This document shows positions 23,944 through 32,164 of a DNA stretch of 64,000 nt, one piece after another. How positions within the stretch are numbered: position 1 is the first letter of the stretch; each line of letters starts with the position of its first letter. The notes beneath the pieces were generated by a model that was not told the origin of the DNA, did no database searches, and saw only the letters and a list, made by a program, of their open reading frames with translations. The DNA is from Polynucleobacter sp. MWH-UH2A (GTDB taxonomy: Bacteria > Pseudomonadota > Gammaproteobacteria > Burkholderiales > Burkholderiaceae): assembly GCF_018687195.1 (NCBI RefSeq), contig NZ_CP061321.1, forward strand, positions 620,001 through 684,000, read 5' to 3'. The translations under genes and the position numbers were made by a program.

Positions 23944-24462
23944 ATGCTACAAAAATTTATTGCTAAGTTAAATTCTTATCTTGATCGTATAGCGCCTGGC
24001 CAGCCTGTAGTTCAATGGCGAAGAGCCTTGGTAATATCGGCTGGCGTTGGCATTGCAGTACTTGCTATTGAATTCATGAATCTCGCTTATGGCACTCTTG
24101 GTGTTAGTGAGTCAATGGTGCTTGCTGTCTTTGGGGTGACTGCCTTGTTGATATTCCTATTTCCAAATAGCATGATGTATTCACCGTTAACAATATTGGA
24201 GGCAAACTTATTTGCCTCATTTGTTGCTCTAACCTGTGTATACATAATACCCATACCAATATTGGGGCTTATTATTTGTATGTTATGCACTACTTTAGGG
24301 CTTTATCTCCTAAATTGCATCCACCCACCAGCTTTTTTTCTAGGGGTGGTTATAGTGATGGCGGGAGTAGATAGTTTGGACTTTGCCTTCTATCCACTTA
24401 TGGTCGACTCCCTCTTATTATCTTTGGCAAGCTACCTCTATCGGTCTTACTTGAATCGTTGA
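23944..24462 (+). CDS. HPP-family membrane protein 2
   Basis: A 172-residue protein with a cytoplasmic N-terminus (about 30 residues) and about five membrane helices. NCIHPPAFFLGVV is the HPP motif, though PAGA is replaced by PAFF. It is much diverged from HPP protein 1 (22821), so the two are not recent duplicates. The cyanate uptake operon follows 158 bp later on the same strand. A role in transport of a small nitrogen ion is suggested by neighbours only. Confidence 0.75.
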   Translation: MLQKFIAKLNSYLDRIAPGQPVVQWRRALVISAGVGIAVLAIEFMNLAYGTLGVSESMVLAVFGVTALLIFLFPNSMMYSPLTILEANLFASFVALTCVYIIPIPILGLIICMLCTTLGLYLLNCIHPPAFFLGVVIVMAGVDSLDFAFYPLMVDSLLLSLASYLYRSYLNR

Positions 24463-24499
24463 TTAAAACTTCAAGAAAATCAGGCCAATAAAAATACAG

Positions 24500-24540
24500 T
24501 TTTGGTGCATACGATTTTTCTATGAGTTCTTTTGGTGCAT
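24500..24540 (+). promoter_or_regulatory. Direct TTTTGGTGCAT repeats upstream of the cyanate operon
   Basis: TTTTGGTGCAT occurs at 24500-24510 and 24530-24540, 30 bp apart (about three helix turns), 80-120 bp before the substrate-binding protein start. The core TGGTGCA is an NtrC half-site. Its reverse complement TGCACCAAAA also lies upstream of the P-II gene at 10918. Nitrogen control is plausible. Confidence 0.5.
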
Positions 24541-24619
24541 TTCCTCGGGATTAACCCAAAGCGTTTTATTCAGAATGGATTCATGTAGTCAGCTGAATAA
24601 AAAACATGAGGAGATTGAA

Positions 24620-25993
24620 ATGAATTCATACCGCCCATTTGACCCAGATAGGCCTTTGTTTACTAGTCGCTGTAGTTGTGGGCGTCATGCATCCGACGCT
24701 GAGCATGCTTTAGAGCTATCGGCAAAAATCGACGAAGAAAAGATAAGCGCAGATTTTGTTGAGGCCAGCCTTGTTAAAGCATTATTTCCTCAAGAAAGCC
24801 GTCGCCGTGCTTTTCTAAAGGCAGTTGGTGCTGGTGGTGCAATGAGCGCGCTATCTGGGTTTCTTCCGGTTGGCGCTTTGCAGGCCATGGCTCAAGAAAA
24901 AGCACCTATTGAAAAGCCAGACCTCAAAATTGGATTTATTGCGATTACCTGCGCAACCCCTCTCATCATGGCTGACCCTTTAGGATTTTATAAAAAGCAG
25001 GGCTTAAATGTTACTTTGAATAAGACTGCCGGCTGGGCCCTTATACGCGACAAGATGCTCAACAAAGAGCATGATGCTTCACACTTTTTATCTCCAATGC
25101 CAATTGCAATGTCTATGGGTCTTGGATCTGATCCAAGTCAGATGAGAGTTGCAACAATCCAGAATGTAAATGGCCAGGCGATAACTTTGGCTAATAAGCA
25201 TAGAGATAATCGAGATCCCAAAAAATGGAAGGGCATGAAATTCGCTGTTCCATTTGAATACTCCATGCATAACTTCTTATTGCGATATTACGTATCACAA
25301 GCTGGGTTAGATCCAGATAGGGATATTCAAATCCGTGTGACACCTCCACCAGAGATGGTTGCCAATTTACGTGCTGGAAATATTGACGGCTTCCTTGGAC
25401 CAGATCCTTTTAATCAGCGCGCGGTTTATGATGAAGTTGGTTTTATTCATATCCTAACCAAAGAAATTTGGGATGGACATCCTTGCTGCGCATTTGGAAC
25501 ATCTGAGGACTTTATCAAGAAGAATCCAAACACTTTTGCAGCCTTATATCGCGCCGTATTAAATGCTTCAACGATGGCGCGAGATCCAGCTAATCGACCT
25601 CTAATTGCAAAAGTGATCTCTCCTGCAAATTATCTCAACCAGCCTGAAACAGTAGTAATGCAGGTGTTGACTGGAAAGTTCGCTGATGGATTGGGGAATG
25701 TTCAAAATGTGCCTGACCGCATTGATTTCAACCCAATACCTTGGTACTCCATGGCCACTTGGATGTTAACGCAGATGCAGCGCTGGGGCTATGTAAAAGG
25801 TGATGTGAACTATAAAGACATCTCAGAGAAAGTCTTTTTGTTGACTGATGCTAAGAAATATATGGGCGAGACTGGCATTTCCGTTCCTCCTTTGGCAAAG
25901 GTTGGCTACAAGAAAGACAAGATTATGGGCAAAGAGTTTGATCCTTCCCAGCCTGCTGCTTATCTAAAATCATTTCCCATAAGCAAGGCGTAG
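24620..25993 (+). CDS. cynA: Cyanate/nitrate-type ABC transporter, substrate-binding protein (Tat-exported)
   Basis: A 457-residue protein starting at ATG 24620 behind GAGGAG; the upstream ATG 24575 has no ribosome site. A Tat signal with SRRRAFLKAVGAGG lies unusually far in (about residues 59-75), after a leader containing CSCGRHA, as seen in NrtA/CmpA-type proteins. The mature part has KIGFIAITCATPLIMAD and GYFLG-type ligand-loop blocks of the nitrate/bicarbonate/cyanate group. The cyanase gene in the same operon points to cyanate as substrate. Confidence 0.85.
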   Translation: MNSYRPFDPDRPLFTSRCSCGRHASDAEHALELSAKIDEEKISADFVEASLVKALFPQESRRRAFLKAVGAGGAMSALSGFLPVGALQAMAQEKAPIEKPDLKIGFIAITCATPLIMADPLGFYKKQGLNVTLNKTAGWALIRDKMLNKEHDASHFLSPMPIAMSMGLGSDPSQMRVATIQNVNGQAITLANKHRDNRDPKKWKGMKFAVPFEYSMHNFLLRYYVSQAGLDPDRDIQIRVTPPPEMVANLRAGNIDGFLGPDPFNQRAVYDEVGFIHILTKEIWDGHPCCAFGTSEDFIKKNPNTFAALYRAVLNASTMARDPANRPLIAKVISPANYLNQPETVVMQVLTGKFADGLGNVQNVPDRIDFNPIPWYSMATWMLTQMQRWGYVKGDVNYKDISEKVFLLTDAKKYMGETGISVPPLAKVGYKKDKIMGKEFDPSQPAAYLKSFPISKA

Positions 25994-26004
25994 AGAGTTT
26001 AAAA

Positions 26005-26865
26005 ATGAATAACTTATCTCTCAAGGCGAAGGGTGCAATGCTTTCCGTGGTGATGCTATTTTTTGGATTATGCATATGGCACATAGCCACCGCTCCAAAA
26101 GTTGCCACCACTCCAATTGTTGCTTCTGGCTCAAGCGAATATCAGGCGCTTATGGGGCAAGGTGGAGGCGGTGATGCTGAGAAGTCAGGCTTCCCAACTC
26201 TAACTCAGATGGGCGAGACTTTTTATAAGCAACTATCTCGACCTTTTTACGACAATGGGCCGAATGACAAAGGTATTGGTATTCAGCTTGCATATTCCTT
26301 GGGTAGGGTTGGACTAGGATTTTTTCTGGCAATGCTCGTTGCTATTCCATTTGGATTTTTGATCGGAATGTCTCCGTTGGCTTATGAAGCATTCAATCCA
26401 TTTATTCAAATTCTAAAACCCATCTCCCCTTTAGCTTGGATGCCAATAGCGCTATACACAATTAAAGATTCTTCTATTTCGGGAATATTTGTAATTTTCA
26501 TTTGTTCAGTTTGGCCAATGCTGTTAAATACCGCTTTTGGTGTAGCCAATGTCAGAAAAGAATTGCTTAATGTAACCAAAACCCTTGAAGTATCTCCTCT
26601 GCGCAAGGCGTTTTTGGTAATTTTACCTGCTGCCGCTCCGACTATTTTGACTGGGATGAGAATTTCAATGGGTATCGCATGGCTTGTAATTGTTGCTGCA
26701 GAAATGCTAGTTGGTGGTACTGGTATTGGATATTTCTTATGGAATGAGTGGAATAACTTGTCTATTTCGAGCGTTATTTTTGCAATTGTGATGATTGGGA
26801 TTGTTGGCATGTTGCTAGATATGGTCTTTGCAAAACTTCAGAAAGTGGTCTCATATGCAGATTGA
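26005..26865 (+). CDS. cynB: Cyanate ABC transporter permease
   Basis: A 286-residue inner-membrane protein of the NrtB/CynB type. A long periplasmic stretch follows the first helix (residues about 30-85), then five helices. The EAA loop, which contacts the ATPase, is [20 protein letters not shown] near residue 195. It starts 11 bp after cynA and overlaps the ATPase gene by 11 bp. The final helix region [13 protein letters not shown] is typical. Confidence 0.88.
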   Translation: MNNLSLKAKGAMLSVVMLFFGLCIWHIATAPKVATTPIVASGSSEYQALMGQGGGGDAEKSGFPTLTQMGETFYKQLSRPFYDNGPNDKGIGIQLAYSLGRVGLGFFLAMLVAIPFGFLIGMSPLAYEAFNPFIQILKPISPLAWMPIALYTIKDSSISGIFVIFICSVWPMLLNTAFGVANVRKELLNVTKTLEVSPLRKAFLVILPAAAPTILTGMRISMGIAWLVIVAAEMLVGGTGIGYFLWNEWNNLSISSVIFAIVMIGIVGMLLDMVFAKLQKVVSYAD

Positions 26866-27721
26866 AAAAGCATTCCTCAGGGTAGATGGCCTATCTAAAT
26901 CTTATAAGCTAGATGCACCCCCAGTTTTTGAAGATATCAATTTTGAAATTGATCGCGGCGAGTTTGTCTGCATTATTGGCCACTCCGGCTGCGGCAAAAC
27001 CACAATTCTTAATGTGCTTGCTGGTCTTGAGGATGCATCTGGCGGTTATGCCTATATGCTTGACCGAGAGATTAAAGGGCCTAGTTTAGATCGCGGCGTT
27101 GTTTTCCAAGGGCATGCATTAATGCCATGGATGACAGTTCTTCAAAATGTAGCCTTTGCCGTCAAATCTAAGCATCCTGATTGGAATAAATTTCAAATTG
27201 AGGAGCATTCAAAAAAATACTTAGCAATGGTTGGATTGGTTAACGCCGAGAATAAAAAGCCCTCTGAATTATCTGGCGGTATGAAGCAGAGGGTTGGTAT
27301 TGCCAGAGCATTTGCGATTGAGCCCAAAATGTTATTGCTTGATGAGCCATTTGGCGCCTTAGATGCTTTAACGCGAGGAGTGATACAAGATGAGTTGCTA
27401 AAGATATGCAGCGAAACGAAGCAAACTGTATTTATGATTACGCACGATGTTGATGAAGCTATTTTGCTCTCAGACAAAATTATGCTCATGAGTAATGGGC
27501 CAAATGCTCGTATTGCCGAGATCGTAATCAACACATTGCCAAAGGATCGAAAGCGTGCAAACTTGCATCATGATCCAATGTATTATCCAATGCGCAATCA
27601 CTTAGTTGACTTTTTGGTTAACCGTTCAAAGGATTTACAAGCCAAAGGTTCGGCGGGCATGTTGGACGGCTATAAGCCTATATTAGTTTGCCCAGGTCTA
27701 CAAACCCCAGTTACGCAATAA
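26855..27721 (+). CDS. cynD: Cyanate ABC transporter ATP-binding protein
   Basis: A 288-residue ABC ATPase from ATG 26855. Walker A is GHSGCGKT, the signature is LSGGMKQR, Walker B is [13 protein letters not shown] and the switch His is in ITHDVDEA. It is of the NrtD/CynD type, with a C-terminal extension of about 40 residues ([18 protein letters not shown] onward) as in nitrate/cyanate transporters. The start lies inside cynB and the stop is 29 bp before cyanase. Confidence 0.9.
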   Translation: MQIEKAFLRVDGLSKSYKLDAPPVFEDINFEIDRGEFVCIIGHSGCGKTTILNVLAGLEDASGGYAYMLDREIKGPSLDRGVVFQGHALMPWMTVLQNVAFAVKSKHPDWNKFQIEEHSKKYLAMVGLVNAENKKPSELSGGMKQRVGIARAFAIEPKMLLLDEPFGALDALTRGVIQDELLKICSETKQTVFMITHDVDEAILLSDKIMLMSNGPNARIAEIVINTLPKDRKRANLHHDPMYYPMRNHLVDFLVNRSKDLQAKGSAGMLDGYKPILVCPGLQTPVTQ

Positions 27722-27750
27722 ATCAAAAACCTACAATTAAGGAGAAAAAG

Positions 27751-28194
27751 ATGGATCGTTCAGTAGTGACACAAAAAATTATTGAAGCAAAAGTAAAAAA
27801 AGGTATGAAGTGGGCTGATATTGCGAAAGCAATTGGTGAGTCAAAAGAGTGGGTCACGGCTGGTTGCTTAGGTCAAATGACTTTTACTAAAGCTCAGGCC
27901 GAAGCTGCCGGAAAATTGTTTGATTTAACTGATGAAGAGATGGCATGGTTGCAAATTGTTCCTTATAAAGGTTCTTTACCAACAGCGGTTCCAACGGATC
28001 CATTAATTTATCGTTGGTATGAAATCGTGAGCGTATATGGAACAACAATCAAAGAGCTCATTCATGAGGAATTTGGTGATGGAATTATGAGTGCTATTGA
28101 TTTCTCTATGGATATCCAACGAGAGCCTGATCCCAAGGGCGATCGAGTGCAGGTAGTTTTATCGGGTAAATATCTATCCTATAAAACTTACTAG
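27751..28194 (+). CDS. cynS: Cyanate hydratase (cyanase)
   Basis: A 147-residue protein, the normal length for cyanase. The N-terminal helical domain (about 1-70) contains a lambda-repressor-like fold. Catalytic residues R88, E91 and S114 lie in YRWYEIVSVYGTTIKELIHE and DGIMSAIDFSMD. It converts cyanate plus bicarbonate to ammonia and CO2. ATG 27751 follows AAGGAG. With cynABD this gives a full route from external cyanate to ammonium. A strong terminator follows 20 bp later. Confidence 0.95.
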   Translation: MDRSVVTQKIIEAKVKKGMKWADIAKAIGESKEWVTAGCLGQMTFTKAQAEAAGKLFDLTDEEMAWLQIVPYKGSLPTAVPTDPLIYRWYEIVSVYGTTIKELIHEEFGDGIMSAIDFSMDIQREPDPKGDRVQVVLSGKYLSYKTY

Positions 28195-28214
28195 TCAATT
28201 TATAAATCAAAAAT

Positions 28215-28238
28215 AAAAGCCACCGAGAGGTGGCTTTT
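28215..28238 (+). terminator. Rho-independent terminator of the cyn operon
   Basis: Perfect 10-bp stem AAAAGCCACC/GGTGGCTTTT with a GAGA loop. It sits directly before tRNA-Lys fragment 2, like the hairpins before the other fragments, though its stem sequence differs. Confidence 0.9.
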
Positions 28239-28245
28239 GTATAAC

Positions 28246-28290
28246 TGGTGGGTCGGGCGAGATTCGAACTCGCGACCAACGGATTAAAAG
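28246..28290 (-). repeat. tRNA-Lys 3'-end fragment 2 (attachment-site remnant)
   Basis: These 45 nt are identical to fragments 1 and 3 and to the 3' part of the intact tRNA-Lys. The flank 28291-28390 resembles that of fragment 1 (same TCTTCAAAA, GCGACCAAAATATGA and TTTTTGGTGCAAAGTTC blocks). It marks the junction between cargo segments B and C. The gene-free stretch 28195-28443 holds only the terminator, this fragment and its flank. Confidence 0.85.
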
Positions 28291-28349
28291 AAGTCATACC
28301 TCTTCAAAAACCTATATAACATAAGGCTTTAAGCGACCAAAATATGACC

Positions 28350-28370
28350 GTGCGATTGACTGTGCGATTG
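28350..28370 (+). repeat. Paired GTGCGATTG words (arm-site-like)
   Basis: Copies at 28350-28358 and 28362-28370, the same 12-bp period and the same distance from the tRNA fragment as in unit 1. Confidence 0.5.
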
Positions 28371-28443
28371 CTTTTTGGTGCAAAGTTCGAATCTGTGGAT
28401 TAGATTTCCAGCTTTTAATTCCCTGACTAATGAAATGAGAAGA

Positions 28444-29463
28444 TTATTTCTTTAATGTCTGAAACTTGCTAGTCACATCGCCGCTTATTGTCGAGTCTTC
28501 ACCAGATAAAGACTTAATTGAGGCGCCTTTAGAAAAATCTACTTTCTTTAGATCAACCCAAACCATATTTGGGGAATCAGAGGCATTAAAGTAGTAGATC
28601 CTATTTTTAGAGTCCGCCAAAGTTGTCCACAAGGTAGGCCAAGTATCTTCAGACTCGATTGCGGTAGAGGTATTGTGAGCGCCAAGAGGAACGGAAACTG
28701 TTTTAGTGATGCTAAACACTTGAGCTAATGCTTCTTGCGTAGATTTTGGTACTGGACTAGTTTTTAGGAAGGCAGAGGCACGAACAAATCTGCTGGCTGG
28801 GTCAATGTCGCCAGGAAGGGATTCCTTGCCACCAAAGTATTTGTAGTTCTTGAGATTATTTAATTGCCAATCCAATGGCGGCTCATTTGTCATTACTGCT
28901 GTTTCTGGGCCATGATGAATGACCATCTTGCCATCAATAAATTCAATTACCGCAGAATCACCTACTTCGTCTGAAAGAGATACATGTAGGGGCCACTCGC
29001 GTCCAGATGCTTTGATAGAAACAATCTGAATTTTCTTTATCTCTGCGAGCGCCTCATTAACTGTCGCCGCATTGTCGAGCAAATATTGAACGATTACCGC
29101 ATTTGATACGCCAGGGCGAGTATCCCTTTTTTCATATTGAGACTCATGAAGATAAAGAAGATTAGCTACTAAGCCTTTTTCATTGATGCCATCTGAGCTA
29201 CCGACATCTAGTGAGTTAACTGCAACACTTCCGTATTTAGCATTCCATTTTGCTGAATTAGGCACTCCGCCGTTTCTAGCAACACCTCTTGGATAAATCA
29301 TGAGCTTAGCGTGATCTGGCATATACAGATCCATTGTTCTACCAACTACAACATTGCCAGTTGAATTAAATAAAACACGAGAACAAGCAATCGCCTGATT
29401 ATTTAGAAGGCCTATTGATAGGCTAGCAACTAATGCGAAGGCAATATTTTTACTTTTAAACAT
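28444..29463 (-). CDS. Choloylglycine hydrolase / penicillin V acylase family (linear amide hydrolase)
   Basis: 339 residues from ATG 29463 (ribosome site AAGAGAG). A signal peptide ends at IA, so the mature protein begins with C27 (CSRVLF), the N-terminal nucleophile of this Ntn-hydrolase family. GRTMDLYMPD and, further on, SSDGINEKGLVANLLYL and VMTNEPPLDWQLNN give the expected Arg, Asp and Asn catalytic partners. Members cleave bile-salt amides, penicillin V or N-acyl-homoserine lactones; the substrate cannot be told here. It is secreted to the periplasm. It shares a cargo segment with a second self-processing amidase. Confidence 0.87.
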   Translation of the reverse strand: MFKSKNIAFALVASLSIGLLNNQAIACSRVLFNSTGNVVVGRTMDLYMPDHAKLMIYPRGVARNGGVPNSAKWNAKYGSVAVNSLDVGSSDGINEKGLVANLLYLHESQYEKRDTRPGVSNAVIVQYLLDNAATVNEALAEIKKIQIVSIKASGREWPLHVSLSDEVGDSAVIEFIDGKMVIHHGPETAVMTNEPPLDWQLNNLKNYKYFGGKESLPGDIDPASRFVRASAFLKTSPVPKSTQEALAQVFSITKTVSVPLGAHNTSTAIESEDTWPTLWTTLADSKNRIYYFNASDSPNMVWVDLKKVDFSKGASIKSLSGEDSTISGDVTSKFQTLKK

Positions 29464-29628
29464 GATGCTCTCTTGATATGAATGGGAAATAGTTATATAC
29501 GACTCCACAGGCTTCCACCTGGGAATATAAAGGTAATGCTTAACTAAGGATATCCAGTCTAAGAATTATTTGATTGCGATATTTTTTCATGCTTTAAGGA
29601 TTTGTCGTAAAAATTGAGCTATTTAAGT

Positions 29629-29642
29629 TTGATTTAGGTCAA
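29629..29642 (+). promoter_or_regulatory. FNR-like box upstream of the P1-family hydrolase
   Basis: TTGATttagGTCAA has one mismatch to TTGAT-N4-ATCAA. It is followed 24 bp later by TATACT (29667-29672), a good -10, close to class II activation spacing. Confidence 0.5.
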
Positions 29643-29710
29643 TAGGGTTGCGATATTGTGAATCGTTATACTAAATACATCTCTAACATGCAGCCTTTAA
29701 ATTCAGAAAT

Positions 29711-31105
29711 ATGCAAATCAAAATAGGCCTACCAAAGCACTTAATTGGTGTAATTGCTTCTTCCGTTTTTATGATGAATGCTATAGCTGCAACGGATGAT
29801 GTTATTCCTAATGATCAGTCAAGTCTGAAGCCTATCGTAAATTCAGGTGGCAAAGAAATAAAATTTAACTGGCCCATGTTCAAAATTGGTACCGCAGAAT
29901 ACAAAGAGGGGCCAACGGGCGTAACTGTTTTTAGTTTTAATAATAAAGTACATGCAGTGATGGATGTAAGAGGGGAGCCGGGTATTGCCAATACGGAATG
30001 GTTGAGATTAGGGCGTGATACCCCAGTGGTAGATGCCGTTGTCTTATCGGGAGGATCAATCTACGGTTTAGAGAGTACGACTGCTGTTGCCTCCGCAATG
30101 AAAGATGATCAATATAGAACAGGCACTATTGGCGATGTCGCATTATCGACCGGTGCGATTATTTATGACCTAGGAGATCGACGTTTAAATGAAGTTGTCC
30201 CAGATAAAAAGTTAGCGCAAGCGGCATATAGAAATGCTAAGGAAGGTATTTTTCGAGTTGGCTCTGCTGGAGCGGGGCGCTCCGCAAAGAGTGGCGGACT
30301 TTTTGGATTAAATGGCTATTCTGGACAGGGTGGTGCCTTTTATGAAAAAGGTAATTTAAAGATCGCGGCATTTGCCGTGGTTAATCCACTAGGTGCTGTC
30401 GTGGATAGGGATGGCAATATTCAGACTGGATATTCTCATTCGAGTTGGCCGCCCAACCTAAAAATTGCTGATTTATTAAGGATTACCAAAAACGCCTGGG
30501 GCACCAAAGACAACGAGGTTCGGCAAACTCAAAACACGACTATTAGCTTAATCATTGTGAATCAAAAGTTGCCAAACGCTGACCTACAGCGATTAGCAAC
30601 TCAGGTTCATACTTCAATGTCTCGAGCACTTCAACCATTTGCCACTCAGTGGGACGGCGATGTACTTTTTGCAGTCTCTACCGATGAGGTTGATTTGCCT
30701 ACTGCTAAGGCTGAGCGTGAAAAAACCATGGCATTGCTCCCTGTAATTGCTTCTGAAGTTATGTGGGATGCATTGTTATCTGCCGCTCCTGAGCAGCCTG
30801 CATTGCCCATTCCAATCAAAACAGATAAAGTACTTCCAGCGAAATACGCGGGTAAGTATCGATTTAGTCGATTTGTTACTGTAGAAATTACGGCTAAAGA
30901 TGGCAAGCTATATGCACGGGCAACTGGTGAGCGAAATGCCTTTGCTATTCCCAAGGGCCGATCCGTTGAACTTTTGCCCATTAATGAGAATTTAACCCAG
31001 TTCACGTTAAATGAGTCGGCCCGCTACCCATTGGTGCTCGATTTCACAGGCGATTCTTTGGTGATCAATCCGGGATTGTGGGCGCAAATGAGTGAGAAGC
31101 GCTAA
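29711..31105 (+). CDS. P1/S58-family self-processing hydrolase (DmpA/NylC-like) with C-terminal beta domain
   Basis: 464 residues with a signal peptide (about 1-27). Residues 50-350 match the DmpA/NylC family: GPTGVTVF, VVLSGGSIYGLES, VGSAGAGRSAKSGG and the cleavage site QNTTIS, where self-cleavage before T276 would free the nucleophilic threonine. Family members are D-aminopeptidases, beta-peptidyl aminopeptidases or nylon-oligomer hydrolases. The last 90 residues (from LPAKYAGKYRFSRF) look like a DUF3471-type beta domain usually attached to beta-lactamase-like proteins, which is uncommon for this family. An SMR pump gene follows 17 bp later. Confidence 0.85.
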   Translation: MQIKIGLPKHLIGVIASSVFMMNAIAATDDVIPNDQSSLKPIVNSGGKEIKFNWPMFKIGTAEYKEGPTGVTVFSFNNKVHAVMDVRGEPGIANTEWLRLGRDTPVVDAVVLSGGSIYGLESTTAVASAMKDDQYRTGTIGDVALSTGAIIYDLGDRRLNEVVPDKKLAQAAYRNAKEGIFRVGSAGAGRSAKSGGLFGLNGYSGQGGAFYEKGNLKIAAFAVVNPLGAVVDRDGNIQTGYSHSSWPPNLKIADLLRITKNAWGTKDNEVRQTQNTTISLIIVNQKLPNADLQRLATQVHTSMSRALQPFATQWDGDVLFAVSTDEVDLPTAKAEREKTMALLPVIASEVMWDALLSAAPEQPALPIPIKTDKVLPAKYAGKYRFSRFVTVEITAKDGKLYARATGERNAFAIPKGRSVELLPINENLTQFTLNESARYPLVLDFTGDSLVINPGLWAQMSEKR

Positions 31106-31122
31106 TTTTATAAAGGCGAACT

Positions 31123-31452
31123 ATGGCGTGGTTTATGTTGAGTTTAGCGATCATCACCGAGGTGATCGCAACAACTGCTCTAAAGTACACAGAAGGTTTT
31201 ACAAAGCTATCCCCTACCTTGATAACTCTAACTGGGTATGGCATTTCATTTTTTGCACTCTCAAAAGTGCTTGATCAAATCCCGACTGCTATTGCATATG
31301 CCATTTGGTCGGGCACTGGGATTTCTCTCGTAGGCTTAATTGGCTGGGTATGGTTAGATCAAAAACTGGATTTGGGGGCGCTGATTGGAATTGCACTCAT
31401 CATTTCTGGAGTTGTGATTATTAATGTTTTTTCAAAATCTATCTCGCACTAA
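31123..31452 (+). CDS. Small multidrug resistance (SMR) transporter, EmrE type
   Basis: A 109-residue protein with four membrane helices. It has the catalytic glutamate E13 (IITEVIATTALKYTEGF) and the GY-x-x-SF and AIAYAIWSGTGI motifs of the EmrE/QacE branch. It would exchange protons for cationic aromatic compounds or guanidinium-type cations. It follows the P1-family hydrolase on the same strand and may export its substrate or product; that link is inferred. Confidence 0.9.
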   Translation: MAWFMLSLAIITEVIATTALKYTEGFTKLSPTLITLTGYGISFFALSKVLDQIPTAIAYAIWSGTGISLVGLIGWVWLDQKLDLGALIGIALIISGVVIINVFSKSISH

Positions 31453-31469
31453 TAACTTCTTAAGCCAAG

Positions 31470-31508
31470 CAAAAGAAAAAGCCCCTGGATTTCTCTAGAG
31501 GCTTTTGT
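31470..31508. terminator. Hairpin terminator with tRNA fragment 3
   Basis: AAAAAGCCCCTGGA/TCTAGAGGCTTTT, nearly the same as the hairpin at 552-582, directly before fragment 3 and 18 bp after the SMR gene. Confidence 0.7.
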
Positions 31509-31513
31509 ATAAC

Positions 31514-31558
31514 TGGTGGGTCGGGCGAGATTCGAACTCGCGACCAACGGATTAAAAG
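31514..31558 (-). repeat. tRNA-Lys 3'-end fragment 3 (attachment-site remnant)
   Basis: A 45-nt exact copy of fragments 1 and 2. The flank starts AAGTCGTGGCTCTTCAAAA as in unit 1 but is shorter and more diverged. It marks the junction of cargo segments C and D. The gene-free stretch 31453-31694 contains only this unit. Confidence 0.85.
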
Positions 31559-31617
31559 AAGTCGTGGCTCTTCAAAATCCTATTTAAATCAATAGTTTGT
31601 ATGGCTAAAAAGTCAGT

Positions 31618-31638
31618 GTGCGATTGACTGTGCGATTG
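31618..31638 (+). repeat. Paired GTGCGATTG words (arm-site-like)
   Basis: Copies at 31618-31626 and 31630-31638 with the same 12-bp period as units 1 and 2. Confidence 0.5.
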
Positions 31639-31694
31639 CAATTTAGCTCTATATATGTCAATTGGGTGAAATATTTCAGATGTAAAATTCGAAA

Positions 31695-32105
31695 ATGAGC
31701 TTTTTTAGGTCTAGGTACCTTCTTCTTCTGATGTTCTCTCTGGCTGTAATTTTGCAGCTATTGACCCCTTTTTTACATGCCCATACTGGGGCTTCAACTC
31801 AGTTTGGATTGCACCTACACGTAGTGAATACTGGTTTTGAGGCAGCAGTTGCCTCAGAAGTGGGCAAGTCATTTGTTACTAGCTCTTCTGAAGAGTCTCC
31901 AGAGGTTGGGGTGCCAGCTTCTCGTCAAGCCGATCAGATAGATCTGATTATTTGTGCGTTTTATGTATTGGTTTTATTTAGTGTTGCCAAGTTAAGAATT
32001 AGTAACGTCTTAAAGCAGTATTTTTTTAGCGTTGAAAGATTTGCTCACCAACGTTATTCTCAAAATAGTCCACCCATTTCTCTAGCCTCGCCAAACTACC
32101 TCTAA
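31695..32105 (+). CDS. Small membrane/periplasmic protein heading the metal efflux operon (CzcI-like position)
   Basis: 136 residues with two hydrophobic segments (about 8-26 and 85-100) and a loop with HAHTG and LHLH histidines between them. Small histidine-containing proteins of this size and place, such as CzcI, precede czcCBA-type operons and are thought to sense or bind metal. Sequence similarity to CzcI is not something I can confirm. It lies 59 bp before the membrane-fusion gene. Confidence 0.6.
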   Translation: MSFFRSRYLLLLMFSLAVILQLLTPFLHAHTGASTQFGLHLHVVNTGFEAAVASEVGKSFVTSSSEESPEVGVPASRQADQIDLIICAFYVLVLFSVAKLRISNVLKQYFFSVERFAHQRYSQNSPPISLASPNYL

Positions 32106-32164
32106 ATTTTTGCGTGAGTTCTTCGCGCTATCTGAGTTTCTATTCAGCATTTTTAGAGGTTGCT

